From Sediminibacillus albus (GTDB taxonomy: Bacteria; Bacillota; Bacilli; Bacillales; Amphibacillaceae), in the NCBI RefSeq assembly GCF_900101125.1, contig NZ_FNFL01000001.1:186001-250000 (forward strand): a stretch of 64,000 nucleotides of DNA, read 5' to 3'. A program made the translations under genes and the position numbers. Position 1 is the stretch's first letter. The number at the start of each line of letters is the position of its first letter. Below the pieces are notes generated by a model. It saw nothing but the letters and a program-made list of their open reading frames with translations. It was not told where the DNA came from and searched no databases. Below, piece by piece: positions 8,967 through 17,321 of the stretch.

Positions 8967-9215
8967 ATGCCAATGCCTATGTCAATAGAGTGGAAATTGC
9001 TGACTCACGGGAAAGAAAAGCGATTAGAAAATAAAGAAAATATGTTTGAAATCGAATTTGAAGGATATAAATTATTTCCGCTTAATCAGGTTATCGAAAT
9101 AAAGAGACATCATGATTCAGACCAGATCGGCAATGGTAAAATTGTCGAATTGACATGGAAAAACGAATCTACACGATGCACTTATCAACTGCTTTCTTTA
9201 TATAACGTCAATTAA
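8967..9215 (+). CDS. DUF2584-like small protein
   Basis: An 82-aa protein, MPMPMSIEWKLLTHGKEKRLENKENMFEIEFEGYKLFPLNQVIEI followed by a basic and polar second half. It resembles the DUF2584 family of Bacilli, which are small beta-rich proteins of unknown role. TGGAGGAG lies 7-8 nt upstream of the ATG. A strong terminator follows about 90 nt downstream. Confidence 0.65.
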   Translation: MPMPMSIEWKLLTHGKEKRLENKENMFEIEFEGYKLFPLNQVIEIKRHHDSDQIGNGKIVELTWKNESTRCTYQLLSLYNVN

Positions 9216-9278
9216 CGACAATTCGAATGCGAGCAGCGTCGCTTTCTGCGCTTGCCCGGGAAATATTCATTATTTTAT

Positions 9279-9328
9279 GGTGAAATAATTCACCGCTTCA
9301 AGAGCATCTATTGGATGCTCTTTTTTTA
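9279..9328 (+). terminator. Double hairpin ending in a rho-independent terminator
   Basis: GGTGAA-ATAA-TTCACC is immediately followed by AGAGCATC / GATGCTCT and a run of seven T (9321-9327). It ends transcription after the DUF2584-like gene. Confidence 0.8.
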
Positions 9329-9439
9329 TATGCTCGAGGTCCTATCTCCATGCAGAAGATCTATCTTTTAATGCCTACACCTATCTTTATGAATATACGT
9401 ACAATAAACCAATCAACTTACCGAAATGAGGGGATTCTT

Positions 9440-10006
9440 ATGTTTTATCCAAATCAACAGTCTTCAGGTTATGGTCCATTCCCGTTTTCCCAGGCAGCTA
9501 GGCAGCCTGTTCCTTATCAAACCAACTTTCCTTACCAGACTCCCGGCGGAACAGCTGGAAGGGGAGGTGTGCAAGGTCTGCTGCAACGATTTATCCAACC
9601 AGCAGGCGGGGGCGCTTCGCAACTTCCTGCCGCTGGCTCCAAATTAACCAGCACCCTTGGTAATGTACAGCAGGCGATAAAAATGGCTCAGTCTGCAATG
9701 CCGATTGTACAGCAGTATGGGCCAATGATAAAAAATATTCCAATGATGATTAATATGCTGAAGGCTTTCAATGCAGATGAAGAGGAGGAAGAGGGTGCAG
9801 CTGACACTGTCAATCAAGATACAGATGATGACTTGGATGACATTGGGGCAGGTGAACAAAAAGAAACAGAGAAGCACTCGGTTGCAGTCCAGCAAGAAAA
9901 CCTTTATAAGATAGAGGCAGCTGAAAAAATCGCTGAAAAAACAGAGATAGAAAAAAAGTCGAAAAAAAACGGTGCGGGGCAGTCATTACCAAAGCTATAT
10001 ATCTAG
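9440..10006 (+). CDS. VrrA/YqfQ family protein (probable spore-associated)
   Basis: A 188-aa protein. The N-terminus, rich in Pro, Gly, Gln and Tyr, leads into GLLQRFIQPAGGG and then a hydrophobic-amphipathic core ending MIKNIPMMINMLKAF; an acidic and then lysine-rich tail closes it. This is the layout of the YqfQ/VrrA family, which in Bacillus includes a sporulation-controlled protein; that role is inferred here. ATG 9440 follows GAGGGGA. The ORF could be extended to 9311 only through a T-rich terminator region, so the short form is preferred. Confidence 0.75.
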   Translation: MFYPNQQSSGYGPFPFSQAARQPVPYQTNFPYQTPGGTAGRGGVQGLLQRFIQPAGGGASQLPAAGSKLTSTLGNVQQAIKMAQSAMPIVQQYGPMIKNIPMMINMLKAFNADEEEEEGAADTVNQDTDDDLDDIGAGEQKETEKHSVAVQQENLYKIEAAEKIAEKTEIEKKSKKNGAGQSLPKLYI

Positions 10007-10130
10007 TCCTCCTATGCAGACTGCTTGATTTTTTTTCATAAAAGAGAAAAAATAAGGAGGATGCAGACTTTTTTGTGTAGAAGAGGAAGAATTCTTCTGC
10101 AGTTTTTCGAATGTCTAAAAGGAGGAATAA

Positions 10131-11096
10131 ATGATGGCTGGAAATCAGTTAGAGAAAGCAACGTTTGCCGGAGGCTGTTTTTGGTGCATGGTGGAGCCTT
10201 TTGATCAGCGGCCGGGGATAGAGAGTGTTATCTCCGGTTATACTGGCGGCAGAACAGAGAACCCAACTTATGAAGAAGTATGTTCTGATACAACTGGCCA
10301 TGTAGAAGCTGTGCAAATCACCTTCAACCCTGACATTTTCCCATATGAAAGGCTATTAGAAGTGTTTTGGCAGCAAATTGATCCTACAGATCCTGGCGGC
10401 CAATTTAACGACAGGGGAGAATCCTACCAAACAGCAATTTTTTACCACAACGAACAGCAGAAAGACCTAGCCGAACAATCAAAGCAAAAACTACAACAAA
10501 GCGGTAAATTTAATCAGCCGATAGTAACCAAAATACTTCCGGCAGCTCCTTTTTATAAAGCTGAAGAAAAACATCAGGATTATTATAAAAAACAGTCTTT
10601 TCACTATAAATTGTATAAAAAGGGATCTGGCAGACAAGATTTTATTGAGCAACATTGGAAGCTGCCAAAAAATCCTGAGGAATTAAAAAGCAGACTGTCT
10701 CCTTTGCAATACCATGTTACCCAGGAAAATGGTACAGAAACGCCATTTAACAATGAATATTATAATCATGAAGACGAAGGTATCTATGTGGATATCGTTT
10801 CTGGTGAACCGTTGTTTTCTTCCAAGGATAAGTATGACGCTGGTTGTGGTTGGCCAAGCTTTACCAAGCCAATTGATAAACATCAGGTGAAGGAGAATAC
10901 TGATACATCTCATGGAATGATCCGGAGAGAAATCCGCAGCAGCCAGGCAGATTCCCATCTTGGCCATGTATTTGAGGATGGGCCTCAAGACAAGGGCGGA
11001 CTTCGTTATTGCATGAATTCAGCAGCCATGAAGTTTGTTCCGAAAGAAAAGATGGAAGAAGAGGGTTATGGATATCTGTCGTATTTATTCGATTAA
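10131..11096 (+). CDS. msrAB: Fused methionine sulfoxide reductase MsrA-MsrB
   Basis: Repairs both stereoisomers of oxidised methionine. The N-terminal MsrA domain has GGCFWC with catalytic Cys16. The C-terminal MsrB domain has AGCGWPSF with Cys239 and RYCMNSA with catalytic Cys294. The linker of about 30 residues ([20 protein letters not shown]) joins them. Many Bacilli carry separate msrA and msrB; the fusion is known in other Gram-positive bacteria. ATG codons at 10131 and 10134 are both compatible with AAAGGAGG. The CxxC zinc pairs of many MsrB proteins are not apparent, as is common in fused forms. Confidence 0.94.
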   Translation: MMAGNQLEKATFAGGCFWCMVEPFDQRPGIESVISGYTGGRTENPTYEEVCSDTTGHVEAVQITFNPDIFPYERLLEVFWQQIDPTDPGGQFNDRGESYQTAIFYHNEQQKDLAEQSKQKLQQSGKFNQPIVTKILPAAPFYKAEEKHQDYYKKQSFHYKLYKKGSGRQDFIEQHWKLPKNPEELKSRLSPLQYHVTQENGTETPFNNEYYNHEDEGIYVDIVSGEPLFSSKDKYDAGCGWPSFTKPIDKHQVKENTDTSHGMIRREIRSSQADSHLGHVFEDGPQDKGGLRYCMNSAAMKFVPKEKMEEEGYGYLSYLFD

Positions 11097-11102
11097 GTCA
11101 TT

Positions 11103-11146
11103 GCTGTCTCGGAAAGGATAATAAATATTCCGGGACAGCTTCTTTT
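11103..11146 (+). terminator. Terminator after msrAB
   Basis: GCTGTCTCGGAA and TTCCGGGACAGC form an imperfect long stem followed by TTCTTTTGTT. Confidence 0.7.
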
Positions 11147-11175
11147 GTTAACTACATAGGAGGAAGGTTATTGTA

Positions 11176-11937
11176 TTGAGCACAAGTATATTACTGGAAT
11201 ATGGATGGACCCTGCTTGCCTTGATCGGGCTGGAAGGGCTGTTGGCTGCTGATAACGCCTTAGTAATGGCGTTGATTGTTAAACATCTGCCCCAGGAAAA
11301 ACAGCGGAAAGCGCTGCTGTATGGATTGGGAGGAGCTTTTATCTTCCGGTTTGGTTCATTATTCTTTATCTCGTTTCTTATCGATATTTGGCAAGTACAA
11401 GCTTTAGGAGCAATATATTTACTGTTTATTTCAATTAACAATCTATTGAAGATTTACTTTAAGAAGGAGCCGAAAGAAGGACAAGTCCTCAAAGCTAATA
11501 AACAGTCTGGATTTTGGGTAACCGTGATTAAAGTTGAATTAGCGGATATCGCATTTGCTGTTGACTCTATTTTAGCTGCTGTAGCTTTGGCAACTACTCT
11601 GCCGGAGACTCCTGCGCCTTTGATCGGAGATATGGACGGCGCTCAGTTTGCAATTATTATAGCTGGTGGAATGATTGGGTTGATTCTGATAAGGATTGCT
11701 GCGTCTTATATAGTCAGGCTGCTTAAGAAGAAACCAGCCTTGGAAACAGCAGCCTATTTAATTGTAGGCTGGGTTGCTGTTAAGCTTGCAATCCATACGC
11801 TGGCCCATCCAAGCCTTGCTATCCTTCCCCAGCATTTTCCTGAATCTCCTCTTTGGAAGACTACCTTTTGGGCTGTTATGGCAGGCTTCGCCCTAATTGG
11901 ATGGTTTTGGCAACCTGGCGACAAACATAAAAGATAG
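11176..11937 (+). CDS. TerC family membrane protein (probable Mn exporter, YkoY-like)
   Basis: A 253-aa protein with about seven membrane segments. The TerC signature GLEGLLAADNALVMALI near residues 18-34 and a second acidic motif VELADIAFAVDSILA near residues 120-134 would form the metal path. In B. subtilis the TerC proteins MeeY and MeeF export Mn(II) and help metallate secreted enzymes; this role is inferred here. The start is TTG at 11176, 8 nt after AGGAGGAAGG. I see no yybP-ykoY manganese riboswitch in the short leader. Confidence 0.85.
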   Translation: MSTSILLEYGWTLLALIGLEGLLAADNALVMALIVKHLPQEKQRKALLYGLGGAFIFRFGSLFFISFLIDIWQVQALGAIYLLFISINNLLKIYFKKEPKEGQVLKANKQSGFWVTVIKVELADIAFAVDSILAAVALATTLPETPAPLIGDMDGAQFAIIIAGGMIGLILIRIAASYIVRLLKKKPALETAAYLIVGWVAVKLAIHTLAHPSLAILPQHFPESPLWKTTFWAVMAGFALIGWFWQPGDKHKR

Positions 11938-11986
11938 GTTAATGCTGAATAGATTCTTGTTTTTGGAATGAAAAGAGGCTGGTATC

Positions 11987-13033
11987 TTGTTTCATGTTGG
12001 TCATTTACTCTTCACGTATTTAGTAGGTTTGCTGGGCGGGTTGCTTTTTTTATGGCTTCATTTACCGCTGGCTTGGATTCTTGGCCCTTTATCACTATTG
12101 TTGATTTACAAAACCTTGCCGAAGACGTCGACAAGGGCTTCCTTACGTTTACGTAAAGTCAGCTTCGCCATTCTTGGCATTCAAATCGGCAGTACCTTTA
12201 CTTCATCAACACTAACAGCAGTGACACCTTATATCCTTCTTTATACGGGTCTGACTTTACTGTTAATTGCGATTAGTTTATTTAACGCTTATCTAGTGAC
12301 GAAGTGGATACCTATCGATGTCACAACAAGTCTTCTCGGCAGTATTCCTGGCGGATTGTCTGCCGTTCTGGCATTAAGTGATTCTTTTAATGGAAATACT
12401 GTCCTTGTTACGATATTCCAAACCATTCGATTAATAGCAGTCCTTTTCCTTATTCCTTTCTCAGCTACGCACTTGTTTTACGAGAATGTAAATACTGTCC
12501 AAGAATCTTCAGGGCAGCAAATGGCGTCAGGATCGTTATGGACTCTCCTGATTTATATAGCGGTTTTTCTATTGGCGCTGCTGCTCCAGAATAAAGTTCC
12601 TGCCGCTTTAGTGCTTATACCGATGCTGGTAATAGCAGTCCTGAAAATAAACGGGATACCATTATGGGAGCTTCCTGTAGCTATTTATCTATTTGCACAG
12701 CTTACCATTGGTGTCTATCTGGGCAATTCAATAGAAATGAAAGATCTATGGAAAGCAGGTAAGTATTGCATTTATTATTTGTTACTGGCTATTGTATTAA
12801 TAGCTATTTCCTTTTTATTCGGTTATATATTCAGCATGTTTACCAACTTGAATTTAGCTACTGCTGTATTGAGCCTGGCCCCTGGAGGCTTAATCGAAAT
12901 GGCGCTTACTGCTCAATCAGTAAACGGTGACCCATCGATTGTCAGTTCGCTGCAAATGATAAGGTTGCTAACGATCGTTATGCTATTGCCATTCTTTTTA
13001 AAGTGGCTGCTAAAAAGGATACAGTCTAAATAA
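11987..13033 (+). CDS. AbrB family transporter (PF05145-type permease)
   Basis: A 348-aa protein of around ten membrane segments arranged as two similar halves. The diagnostic motif is SLLGSIPGGLSAVLALSD in the first half, with a matching APGGLIEMALTAQSVNGDPS in the second. Proteins of this family are often mis-annotated as ammonia monooxygenase; the substrate is unknown. The start is TTG at 11987 with AAAGAGG upstream, 49 nt after the TerC gene, so the two may share a transcript. Confidence 0.8.
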   Translation: MFHVGHLLFTYLVGLLGGLLFLWLHLPLAWILGPLSLLLIYKTLPKTSTRASLRLRKVSFAILGIQIGSTFTSSTLTAVTPYILLYTGLTLLLIAISLFNAYLVTKWIPIDVTTSLLGSIPGGLSAVLALSDSFNGNTVLVTIFQTIRLIAVLFLIPFSATHLFYENVNTVQESSGQQMASGSLWTLLIYIAVFLLALLLQNKVPAALVLIPMLVIAVLKINGIPLWELPVAIYLFAQLTIGVYLGNSIEMKDLWKAGKYCIYYLLLAIVLIAISFLFGYIFSMFTNLNLATAVLSLAPGGLIEMALTAQSVNGDPSIVSSLQMIRLLTIVMLLPFFLKWLLKRIQSK

Positions 13034-13092
13034 ATCTTTTGCCAATCCTGCTGAAAGGGTAATGATTATTATTAATAAATATGATATGTTAA

Positions 13093-13116
13093 AATAATCT
13101 TGAATCTGAGATTATT
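13093..13116 (+). promoter_or_regulatory. MhqR-box-like operator
   Basis: AATAATCT-TGAATCTG-AGATTATT is a perfect 8-bp inverted repeat. Its core ATCTTGAATCTGAGAT resembles the remembered B. subtilis MhqR box ATCTCGAATTCGAGAT at 13 of 16 positions. It lies upstream of the dioxygenase remnant and mhqD, which are the kinds of genes MhqR represses. Confidence 0.5.
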
Positions 13117-13179
13117 TTTCGGGGATTGTTTGCAATAACATAATTATGTTAACAAGAAGGTCGACAACCAAAAAATAAA

Positions 13180-13365
13180 GGTTACTTTCCCTCGATTTTC
13201 TTCCAGGAGTTTGGAGTCTTATTGATTGAGCTTTCAACAGATTCTCCAGGCTTTGCTATCGAGGGGGATCTAAGCAATCTCGGCCAATCGTTTAAACTGC
13301 CAGGATGGCTGGAGGAAGAACGGACAGATATTATAAAGAGCTTACCATCATTAAAGGAGGAGTAG
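13180..13365 (+). pseudogene. C-terminal remnant of a ring-cleaving dioxygenase (MhqA/MhqO-like, VOC fold)
   Basis: An open frame encodes IFFQEFGVLLIELSTDSPGF and then an ending of the GDLSNLGQSFKLPGWLEEER type, finishing at TAG 13363-13365. This matches the last ~55 residues of MhqO-type dioxygenases (FREPGGVLFEIATDxPGF then LGxxLxLPP). No metal ligands or N-terminal domain are present, and stop codons close the frame upstream at 13150. mhqD starts 3 nt later, and its RBS AAGGAGGAG lies inside the remnant. In B. subtilis the corresponding genes detoxify quinones; here only the hydrolase is intact. Confidence 0.7.
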
Positions 13366-13368
13366 AAA

Positions 13369-13980
13369 ATGCATCATTTTTATCAGGAAGGAAAATACGA
13401 AGACGGACCGGTATTTTTATTGTTACACGGGACTGGAGGTTCAGAAAAGGACTTGCTGCCGATTGCCAGCATGATAGATGAACATGCTTCTGTACTGGGG
13501 GTAAAAGGAAATGTTTCTGAAAATGGGATGGCACGTTTCTTTAGGAGAATCCGTGAAGGTGTGTTTGACGAAGAAGATTTGATTGAACGTACCGCTGAGT
13601 TACATGCATTTTTAGACGAAGCGGCGGAAAAATATCGATTTGATCGAAGTAAAATCGTAGCTGTTGGTTACTCGAACGGTGCTAATATTGCTGCAAGTTT
13701 GCTTTTCCATTATGAAACATCCTTAAACAGTGCTATTTTATTTCATCCGATGGTGCCTAGAAGGGGAATCGAGCTTCCAGATCTTGCAGGAACCCCAATT
13801 TTTATAGGTGCAGGTACAAACGATCCTATAATAAATAGTAAAGAAACAGAGGAATTAGCACAAACATTAACTGCTGCCAATGCATCTGTTGATTTGCATT
13901 GGGATAATATGGGGCATCAACTATCGGAAAATGAAGTATTGCAAGCAAAATCATGGTATAGTGAGCATATCAAACAATAA
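13369..13980 (+). CDS. mhqD: MhqD-like alpha/beta hydrolase (carboxylesterase)
   Basis: A 203-aa cytoplasmic hydrolase. LLLHGTGGSEKDLLP forms the oxyanion region, GYSNG carries the nucleophile Ser102, Asp152 lies in GAGTNDPI and His183 in NMGHQ, completing a Ser-Asp-His triad. It belongs to the group containing B. subtilis MhqD, a hydroquinone- and catechol-stress protein; the substrate is inferred. AAGGAGGAG precedes the ATG with 6 nt spacing. The MhqR-like operator and dioxygenase tail upstream support the name. Confidence 0.8.
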   Translation: MHHFYQEGKYEDGPVFLLLHGTGGSEKDLLPIASMIDEHASVLGVKGNVSENGMARFFRRIREGVFDEEDLIERTAELHAFLDEAAEKYRFDRSKIVAVGYSNGANIAASLLFHYETSLNSAILFHPMVPRRGIELPDLAGTPIFIGAGTNDPIINSKETEELAQTLTAANASVDLHWDNMGHQLSENEVLQAKSWYSEHIKQ

Positions 13981-13994
13981 GTTGAATAAATGCA

Positions 13995-14030
13995 GAAATC
14001 AGGCATGATGGCCTATGCCTGATTTCCTTG
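13995..14030 (+). terminator. Hairpin after mhqD
   Basis: GAAATCAGGCA / TGCCTGATTTC is a perfect 11-bp stem, but followed only by CTTGC, so termination strength is uncertain. Confidence 0.5.
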
Positions 14031-14054
14031 CAATCGTAAGTTGGAGGGATGTTC

Positions 14055-14423
14055 ATGACTTTTATTTTTCGAACGATTGACCATGTGCAGTTAGCTGCTC
14101 CGGCCGAAAGTGAGCAAATTTGCCGGGAGTTTTTCCATAACATTTTAGGTATGGAGGAGATCGAGAAGCCGGATAGCCTGAAGAAAAACGGCGGAGTCTG
14201 GTTTAGGTGCGGGGAGCAACAACTACATATCGGAATTGACTCGGATTTTATGCCAGCAAAAAAAGCGCATCCTGCTTTTTATATCGAGAATTTGGATGAA
14301 TTGAAAAAAAGGCTGCTGGAAAAGCAAATAAAAGTCCAGGAGGACGATCGGCTGTCCGGATATAATCGGTTTTATGTGAACGATCCGTTTGGTAATCGAT
14401 TGGAATTCCTGGAGATAGCATAG
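14055..14423 (+). CDS. VOC family (glyoxalase/bleomycin-resistance fold) protein
   Basis: A 122-aa protein with two beta-alpha-beta-beta-beta repeats. TIDHVQLAAPAESE at the N-terminus supplies the first metal-ligand position (His), QLHIGID the second region, and NDPFGNRLEFLEI the terminal Glu typical of the family. The substrate cannot be told. The ATG at 14055 has GGAGG 7 nt upstream; a second ATG two codons earlier is too close to the RBS. The family is the same superfamily as the dioxygenase remnant just upstream, but this is a separate single-domain protein. Confidence 0.8.
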   Translation: MTFIFRTIDHVQLAAPAESEQICREFFHNILGMEEIEKPDSLKKNGGVWFRCGEQQLHIGIDSDFMPAKKAHPAFYIENLDELKKRLLEKQIKVQEDDRLSGYNRFYVNDPFGNRLEFLEIA

Positions 14424-14455
14424 TTGAAATTTTCATCACAAAGAGGAGGATAAAA

Positions 14456-14659
14456 GTGATTCACAAAAATTGGGAAAACAATAAAACTATTAAAAAAATA
14501 GAATGCGTTCATGCTGACGCGAAGAAGTTTGTGGTCGATACTACACTGACCCCCGGGAAAACCTATGAAGTTAAAAATGAAACGGATGAATTTTACTTTA
14601 TCATTGACAATACGAACCGTATAGGCGGTTTTTACAAGGAGTATTTCAAAGAATTATAA
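14456..14659 (+). CDS. DUF6501-like small protein
   Basis: A 67-aa protein, MIHKNWENNKTIKKIECVHA onward with TPGKTYEVKNETDEFYFIID and GGFYKEYF, which I recognise as a small conserved Bacillaceae family (DUF6501). It is probably a beta-barrel-like fold; the role is unknown. It starts with GTG at 14456 behind AGAGGAGGA, 32 nt after the VOC gene and before a strong terminator. Confidence 0.65.
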   Translation: MIHKNWENNKTIKKIECVHADAKKFVVDTTLTPGKTYEVKNETDEFYFIIDNTNRIGGFYKEYFKEL

Positions 14660-14668
14660 ATCAGCAAT

Positions 14669-14707
14669 AAAAACTAACCGTACCAATAGGGCCGGTTAGT
14701 TTTTATT
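14669..14707 (+). terminator. Rho-independent terminator
   Basis: AAAAACTAACCG / CGGTTAGTTTTT gives a 12-bp stem with T-rich 3' end; it ends the VOC-DUF6501 unit. Confidence 0.85.
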
Positions 14708-14938
14708 ATTAAGTATGCAGCTTAAACTTTTTTTAGTCTGTCGGTAACATTTGGGCAGTATGGATAGATGGAAAAAAGATAAGAAAAAAAGTTTCCAATT
14801 AAAGAATAGAAAAGCTTCGCGATGGCGAGAATTACAAGTATATTGTATTGATTTCACAAGAAGAATATAGATATGTGCTTGTTTTTATGGCTTGGTTACT
14901 AGATAATAGAGATATGACCCTTGGAGGAGATGGTTTGC

Positions 14939-15496
14939 ATGAAAAGGCTGTTTATGATTCGTCACTGTAATGCAGAAGGTCAACACAAGGATTCACCATT
15001 GACTAAAGATGGAGTAATACAAGCACAGATAGTAGCAGAATTTTTGCAAGATTATGGCTATAAAATGGATCGTATCTTGTCCAGTCCTTTTTTACGGGCA
15101 GTGGAGAGCATTAAGCCATACGCACAACGAAACAGTCTTCCCATTGAAATTGATGAAAGGCTGGAGGAACGATTGCTTAGTGAAGAGCCAGTCGATGACT
15201 GGATGGATGTATTAGAGCAATCATTTACAGATATGAACTTTAAGCTTCCTGGCGGTGAATCATCCAATGATGCCAGCCTGCGGGCCAAACAACTAGTGGA
15301 TGAAATAATGGAGGATGATTCCTGCGAGAATGTAGCAATTGTCACTCATGGCAATCTTCTTGCCCTTCTGTTAGGTAAATATCAAGCCGATATTGGATTT
15401 GCACAATGGAAGGGACTTACTAATCCAGACATGTACTTAATCCAAAAAACCGGAGGAGAGTACATAGTAGAGCGTATTTGGCAGGATAAAAACTAA
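14939..15496 (+). CDS. Histidine phosphatase family protein
   Basis: A 185-aa phosphoglycerate-mutase-fold phosphatase. The N-terminal motif MIRHCNAEGQ carries the phospho-accepting His in an RHC variant of RHG, and a second His occurs in VTHGNLLALLL; LSSPFLRAVES is the conserved middle motif. The closest I recall are unassigned phosphatases of Bacilli with the RHCxAxGQ start. The ATG at 14939 has GGAGGA 10 nt upstream. Substrate unknown. Confidence 0.85.
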   Translation: MKRLFMIRHCNAEGQHKDSPLTKDGVIQAQIVAEFLQDYGYKMDRILSSPFLRAVESIKPYAQRNSLPIEIDERLEERLLSEEPVDDWMDVLEQSFTDMNFKLPGGESSNDASLRAKQLVDEIMEDDSCENVAIVTHGNLLALLLGKYQADIGFAQWKGLTNPDMYLIQKTGGEYIVERIWQDKN

Positions 15497-15525
15497 GCGT
15501 GCCTTTCAAAACACGCTTAGTTTTT
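15488..15525. terminator. Bidirectional terminator between convergent genes
   Basis: AAAACTAAGCGTG / CACGCTTAGTTTT forms a symmetric stem with A-rich and T-rich flanks, serving the phosphatase (+) and the M14 peptidase (-). Confidence 0.85.
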
Positions 15526-15544
15526 CTGGTTGTTTTCTTTGCGA

Positions 15545-16735
15545 TTACATATATAAATTAGCTAGCAGGATGCCGCTGGCGGCTCTGTAGATTTGATTGA
15601 ATTGGCTGAGCGGAAGCGGATTTGTTCCTCTGCCTAACTCAATTGTAAATCCTGGGCGATTCCACTCCTGAATAAACCAATCCTTGTAGCCTGCATAACT
15701 TTCGACAGTACGGATTGGCAGGTAGCCGCTAACGTTAGCGTATTCCTGCACAATGGTTTCCGCTTCTGGCGGTTCCTGGTCTTCAAATCCCCAGTAGATG
15801 ACTTCTCCCTGAGTGTGCAACGCGTTCACTCGCCTGAAATCCATGCTTCTCGTTAGTTCTGCCATAGCTTGTGCCTCTGGCTCTGATAACGGGAAAGGGC
15901 CTGGATAATCTCTAGGACTCGGAACTTGGCGTTTCCGCGCTTTTTCTATTTCCCATTTGGCTGGGAATTGATTGTTTAAATCGACTCCTCTGATATTGGC
16001 TTTCCAACCAGAGAAATCCCTGCTCCCTCCATTGATTTCCAATACTTCGCTTCGGTACGGCTCTTGTTCAGGTAATCCATTGAGAACAAGATTGACCCCA
16101 TCTGGGTTCACCATTGGTACAATCGACCACAACACATTGTTGTATATTTCCGGCATGTTTATATTCGCAATCGACCCATTATTCGTTACTGCTAATAGAT
16201 AATCGTTTAGAAACCACATCATAACCGGGGTGGTTATCCATTCATTGGCATGAAAAGAGCTGTTTGTATGAACTTGTTTTGCTCCTCGGCCTACCCTGAT
16301 TTCCGTAATGTTTTTTCCCATCACAGAATTCCCGATAGTCTCAGTCATCAAGAAGGGATATATGTTGATTAACTGATTGATGTCTTCATTCATTGCCTCA
16401 TAATTGTATGCTTCCTGCCCGTCTACCACCCGCCATGTAACTCTTGCAGGTAAAAGAAGCCGCTGTCCAATCGTTAGCTGCTGGGGGTTCACTGCTGGAT
16501 TAAGCAGCGAAAGAGCATCGGCATTCAGGTTTCTCCGTGCTGCTAACGACCAAAAGGTATCGCCGCTTTCAACTGTATATTCACTGACAGTAAAACCGGG
16601 AATCTGGATCGTTTGCCCTGCGGTTATCTGGCTGGGGTTTATGTTCCGGTTGGAATCATAAACCAACTGCGCGGGTATTTGGAATAATTGGCTGTAATAC
16701 CATAAAGAATCGCCCTGCCGAACTGTTATCTCCAT
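15545..16735 (-). CDS. LysM-M14 carboxypeptidase (gamma-D-glutamyl-diamino acid endopeptidase-like)
   Basis: A 396-aa protein. Two LysM repeats (VRQGDSLWYYSQLF..., VESGDTFWSLAARRN...) occupy about residues 4-95. The zinc carboxypeptidase domain follows, with NSSFHANEW holding the His-x-x-Glu ligands, a third His in NALHTQGEVIYWG, and the catalytic Glu in FTIELGRGTNPL. This is the layout of endopeptidase I of Lysinibacillus sphaericus and B. subtilis YqgT, which cut gamma-D-Glu-diaminopimelate bonds in peptidoglycan. No signal peptide is seen, fitting a spore or mother-cell cytoplasmic role; that part is inference. Confidence 0.9.
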   Translation of the reverse strand: MEITVRQGDSLWYYSQLFQIPAQLVYDSNRNINPSQITAGQTIQIPGFTVSEYTVESGDTFWSLAARRNLNADALSLLNPAVNPQQLTIGQRLLLPARVTWRVVDGQEAYNYEAMNEDINQLINIYPFLMTETIGNSVMGKNITEIRVGRGAKQVHTNSSFHANEWITTPVMMWFLNDYLLAVTNNGSIANINMPEIYNNVLWSIVPMVNPDGVNLVLNGLPEQEPYRSEVLEINGGSRDFSGWKANIRGVDLNNQFPAKWEIEKARKRQVPSPRDYPGPFPLSEPEAQAMAELTRSMDFRRVNALHTQGEVIYWGFEDQEPPEAETIVQEYANVSGYLPIRTVESYAGYKDWFIQEWNRPGFTIELGRGTNPLPLSQFNQIYRAASGILLANLYM

Positions 16736-16927
16736 CCTTACGCCTCCTGTTAACTTGTATAATTAACTATATGAGCAAGAGGACGGAGGGGTTAAAGCTG
16801 TGTAAATTCATGATAGTAAAGGTAGAAAAATGAAAAAGTATATAGTATACTCAAATTTAATGCTTCGAAAGTATTGCTAGTACCAAAAGGCTTTCAAGCA
16901 TAACCTGCTGTTAAGGATAAAAGTTTT

Positions 16928-16936
16928 TGGTATAAT
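16928..16936 (+). promoter_or_regulatory. Extended -10 promoter candidate for ferredoxin
   Basis: TGGTATAAT at 16928-16936 has the TG of an extended -10 element and a perfect TATAAT; only a weak -35 is seen. It lies about 84 nt before the ferredoxin start. Confidence 0.4.
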
Positions 16937-17019
16937 AAATAACCTAGTAACAGTACCTCACGTTATAACGGGCGGTACTTTCCAACAAGCATGTCGATTA
17001 TATGAAGGAGGAGATATAC

Positions 17020-17259
17020 TTGGCTTTTGTAATTACATCACCTTGTAAAGATGAAAAAGCTGGCGAATGTATGGAGGTTTGTCCAGTAGATTGTATAGAG
17101 GAAGGAAAAGACATGTTCTTTATTGATCCTGATATTTGTATCGATTGTGGAGCGTGTGAAGCTGTCTGCCCTGTCGAGGCTATCTATATGGAAGATGAAG
17201 TTCCTGAAGAAGAAAACGAATATATTTCGTTGAACCGCAAATTCTTTGAAGATAGATAA
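17020..17259 (+). CDS. fer: Ferredoxin, 7Fe type
   Basis: A 79-aa electron carrier. The first cluster region is C-x7-C-x3-CP (SPCKDEKAGECMEVCPVDC) and the second is C-x2-C-x2-C-x3-CP (CIDCGACEAVCP). That spacing matches the [3Fe-4S]/[4Fe-4S] ferredoxins of Bacillus schlegelii type, followed by an acidic tail. TTG at 17020 gives MAFVIT, matching the family start, with AAGGAGGAG 6 nt upstream; the ATG at 17002 lies before the RBS. Single gene, ending at a bidirectional terminator. Confidence 0.93.
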   Translation: MAFVITSPCKDEKAGECMEVCPVDCIEEGKDMFFIDPDICIDCGACEAVCPVEAIYMEDEVPEEENEYISLNRKFFEDR

Positions 17260-17291
17260 TTCTTTCCAATGGCAATACTTACGATAGAAAT

Positions 17292-17321
17292 AAAAAAAGC
17301 CGCTCACCAGCGGCTTTTTTT
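17292..17321. terminator. Bidirectional terminator, ferredoxin / acylphosphatase
   Basis: AAAAAAAGCCGCT-CACC-AGCGGCTTTTTTT is a perfect palindromic stem flanked by A and T runs. Confidence 0.9.

Noticed and set aside
10008-10080. Similar words CCTCCTATGCAGACTG and AGGAGGATGCAGACT around the yqfQ-msrAB gap
   Set aside because: They are neither a proper inverted repeat nor a convincing direct repeat, and the second simply looks like an RBS-rich stretch.
11000-11175. Search for a yybP-ykoY manganese riboswitch upstream of the TerC gene
   Set aside because: The intergenic is about 80 nt and mostly terminator; the conserved riboswitch elements are not present.
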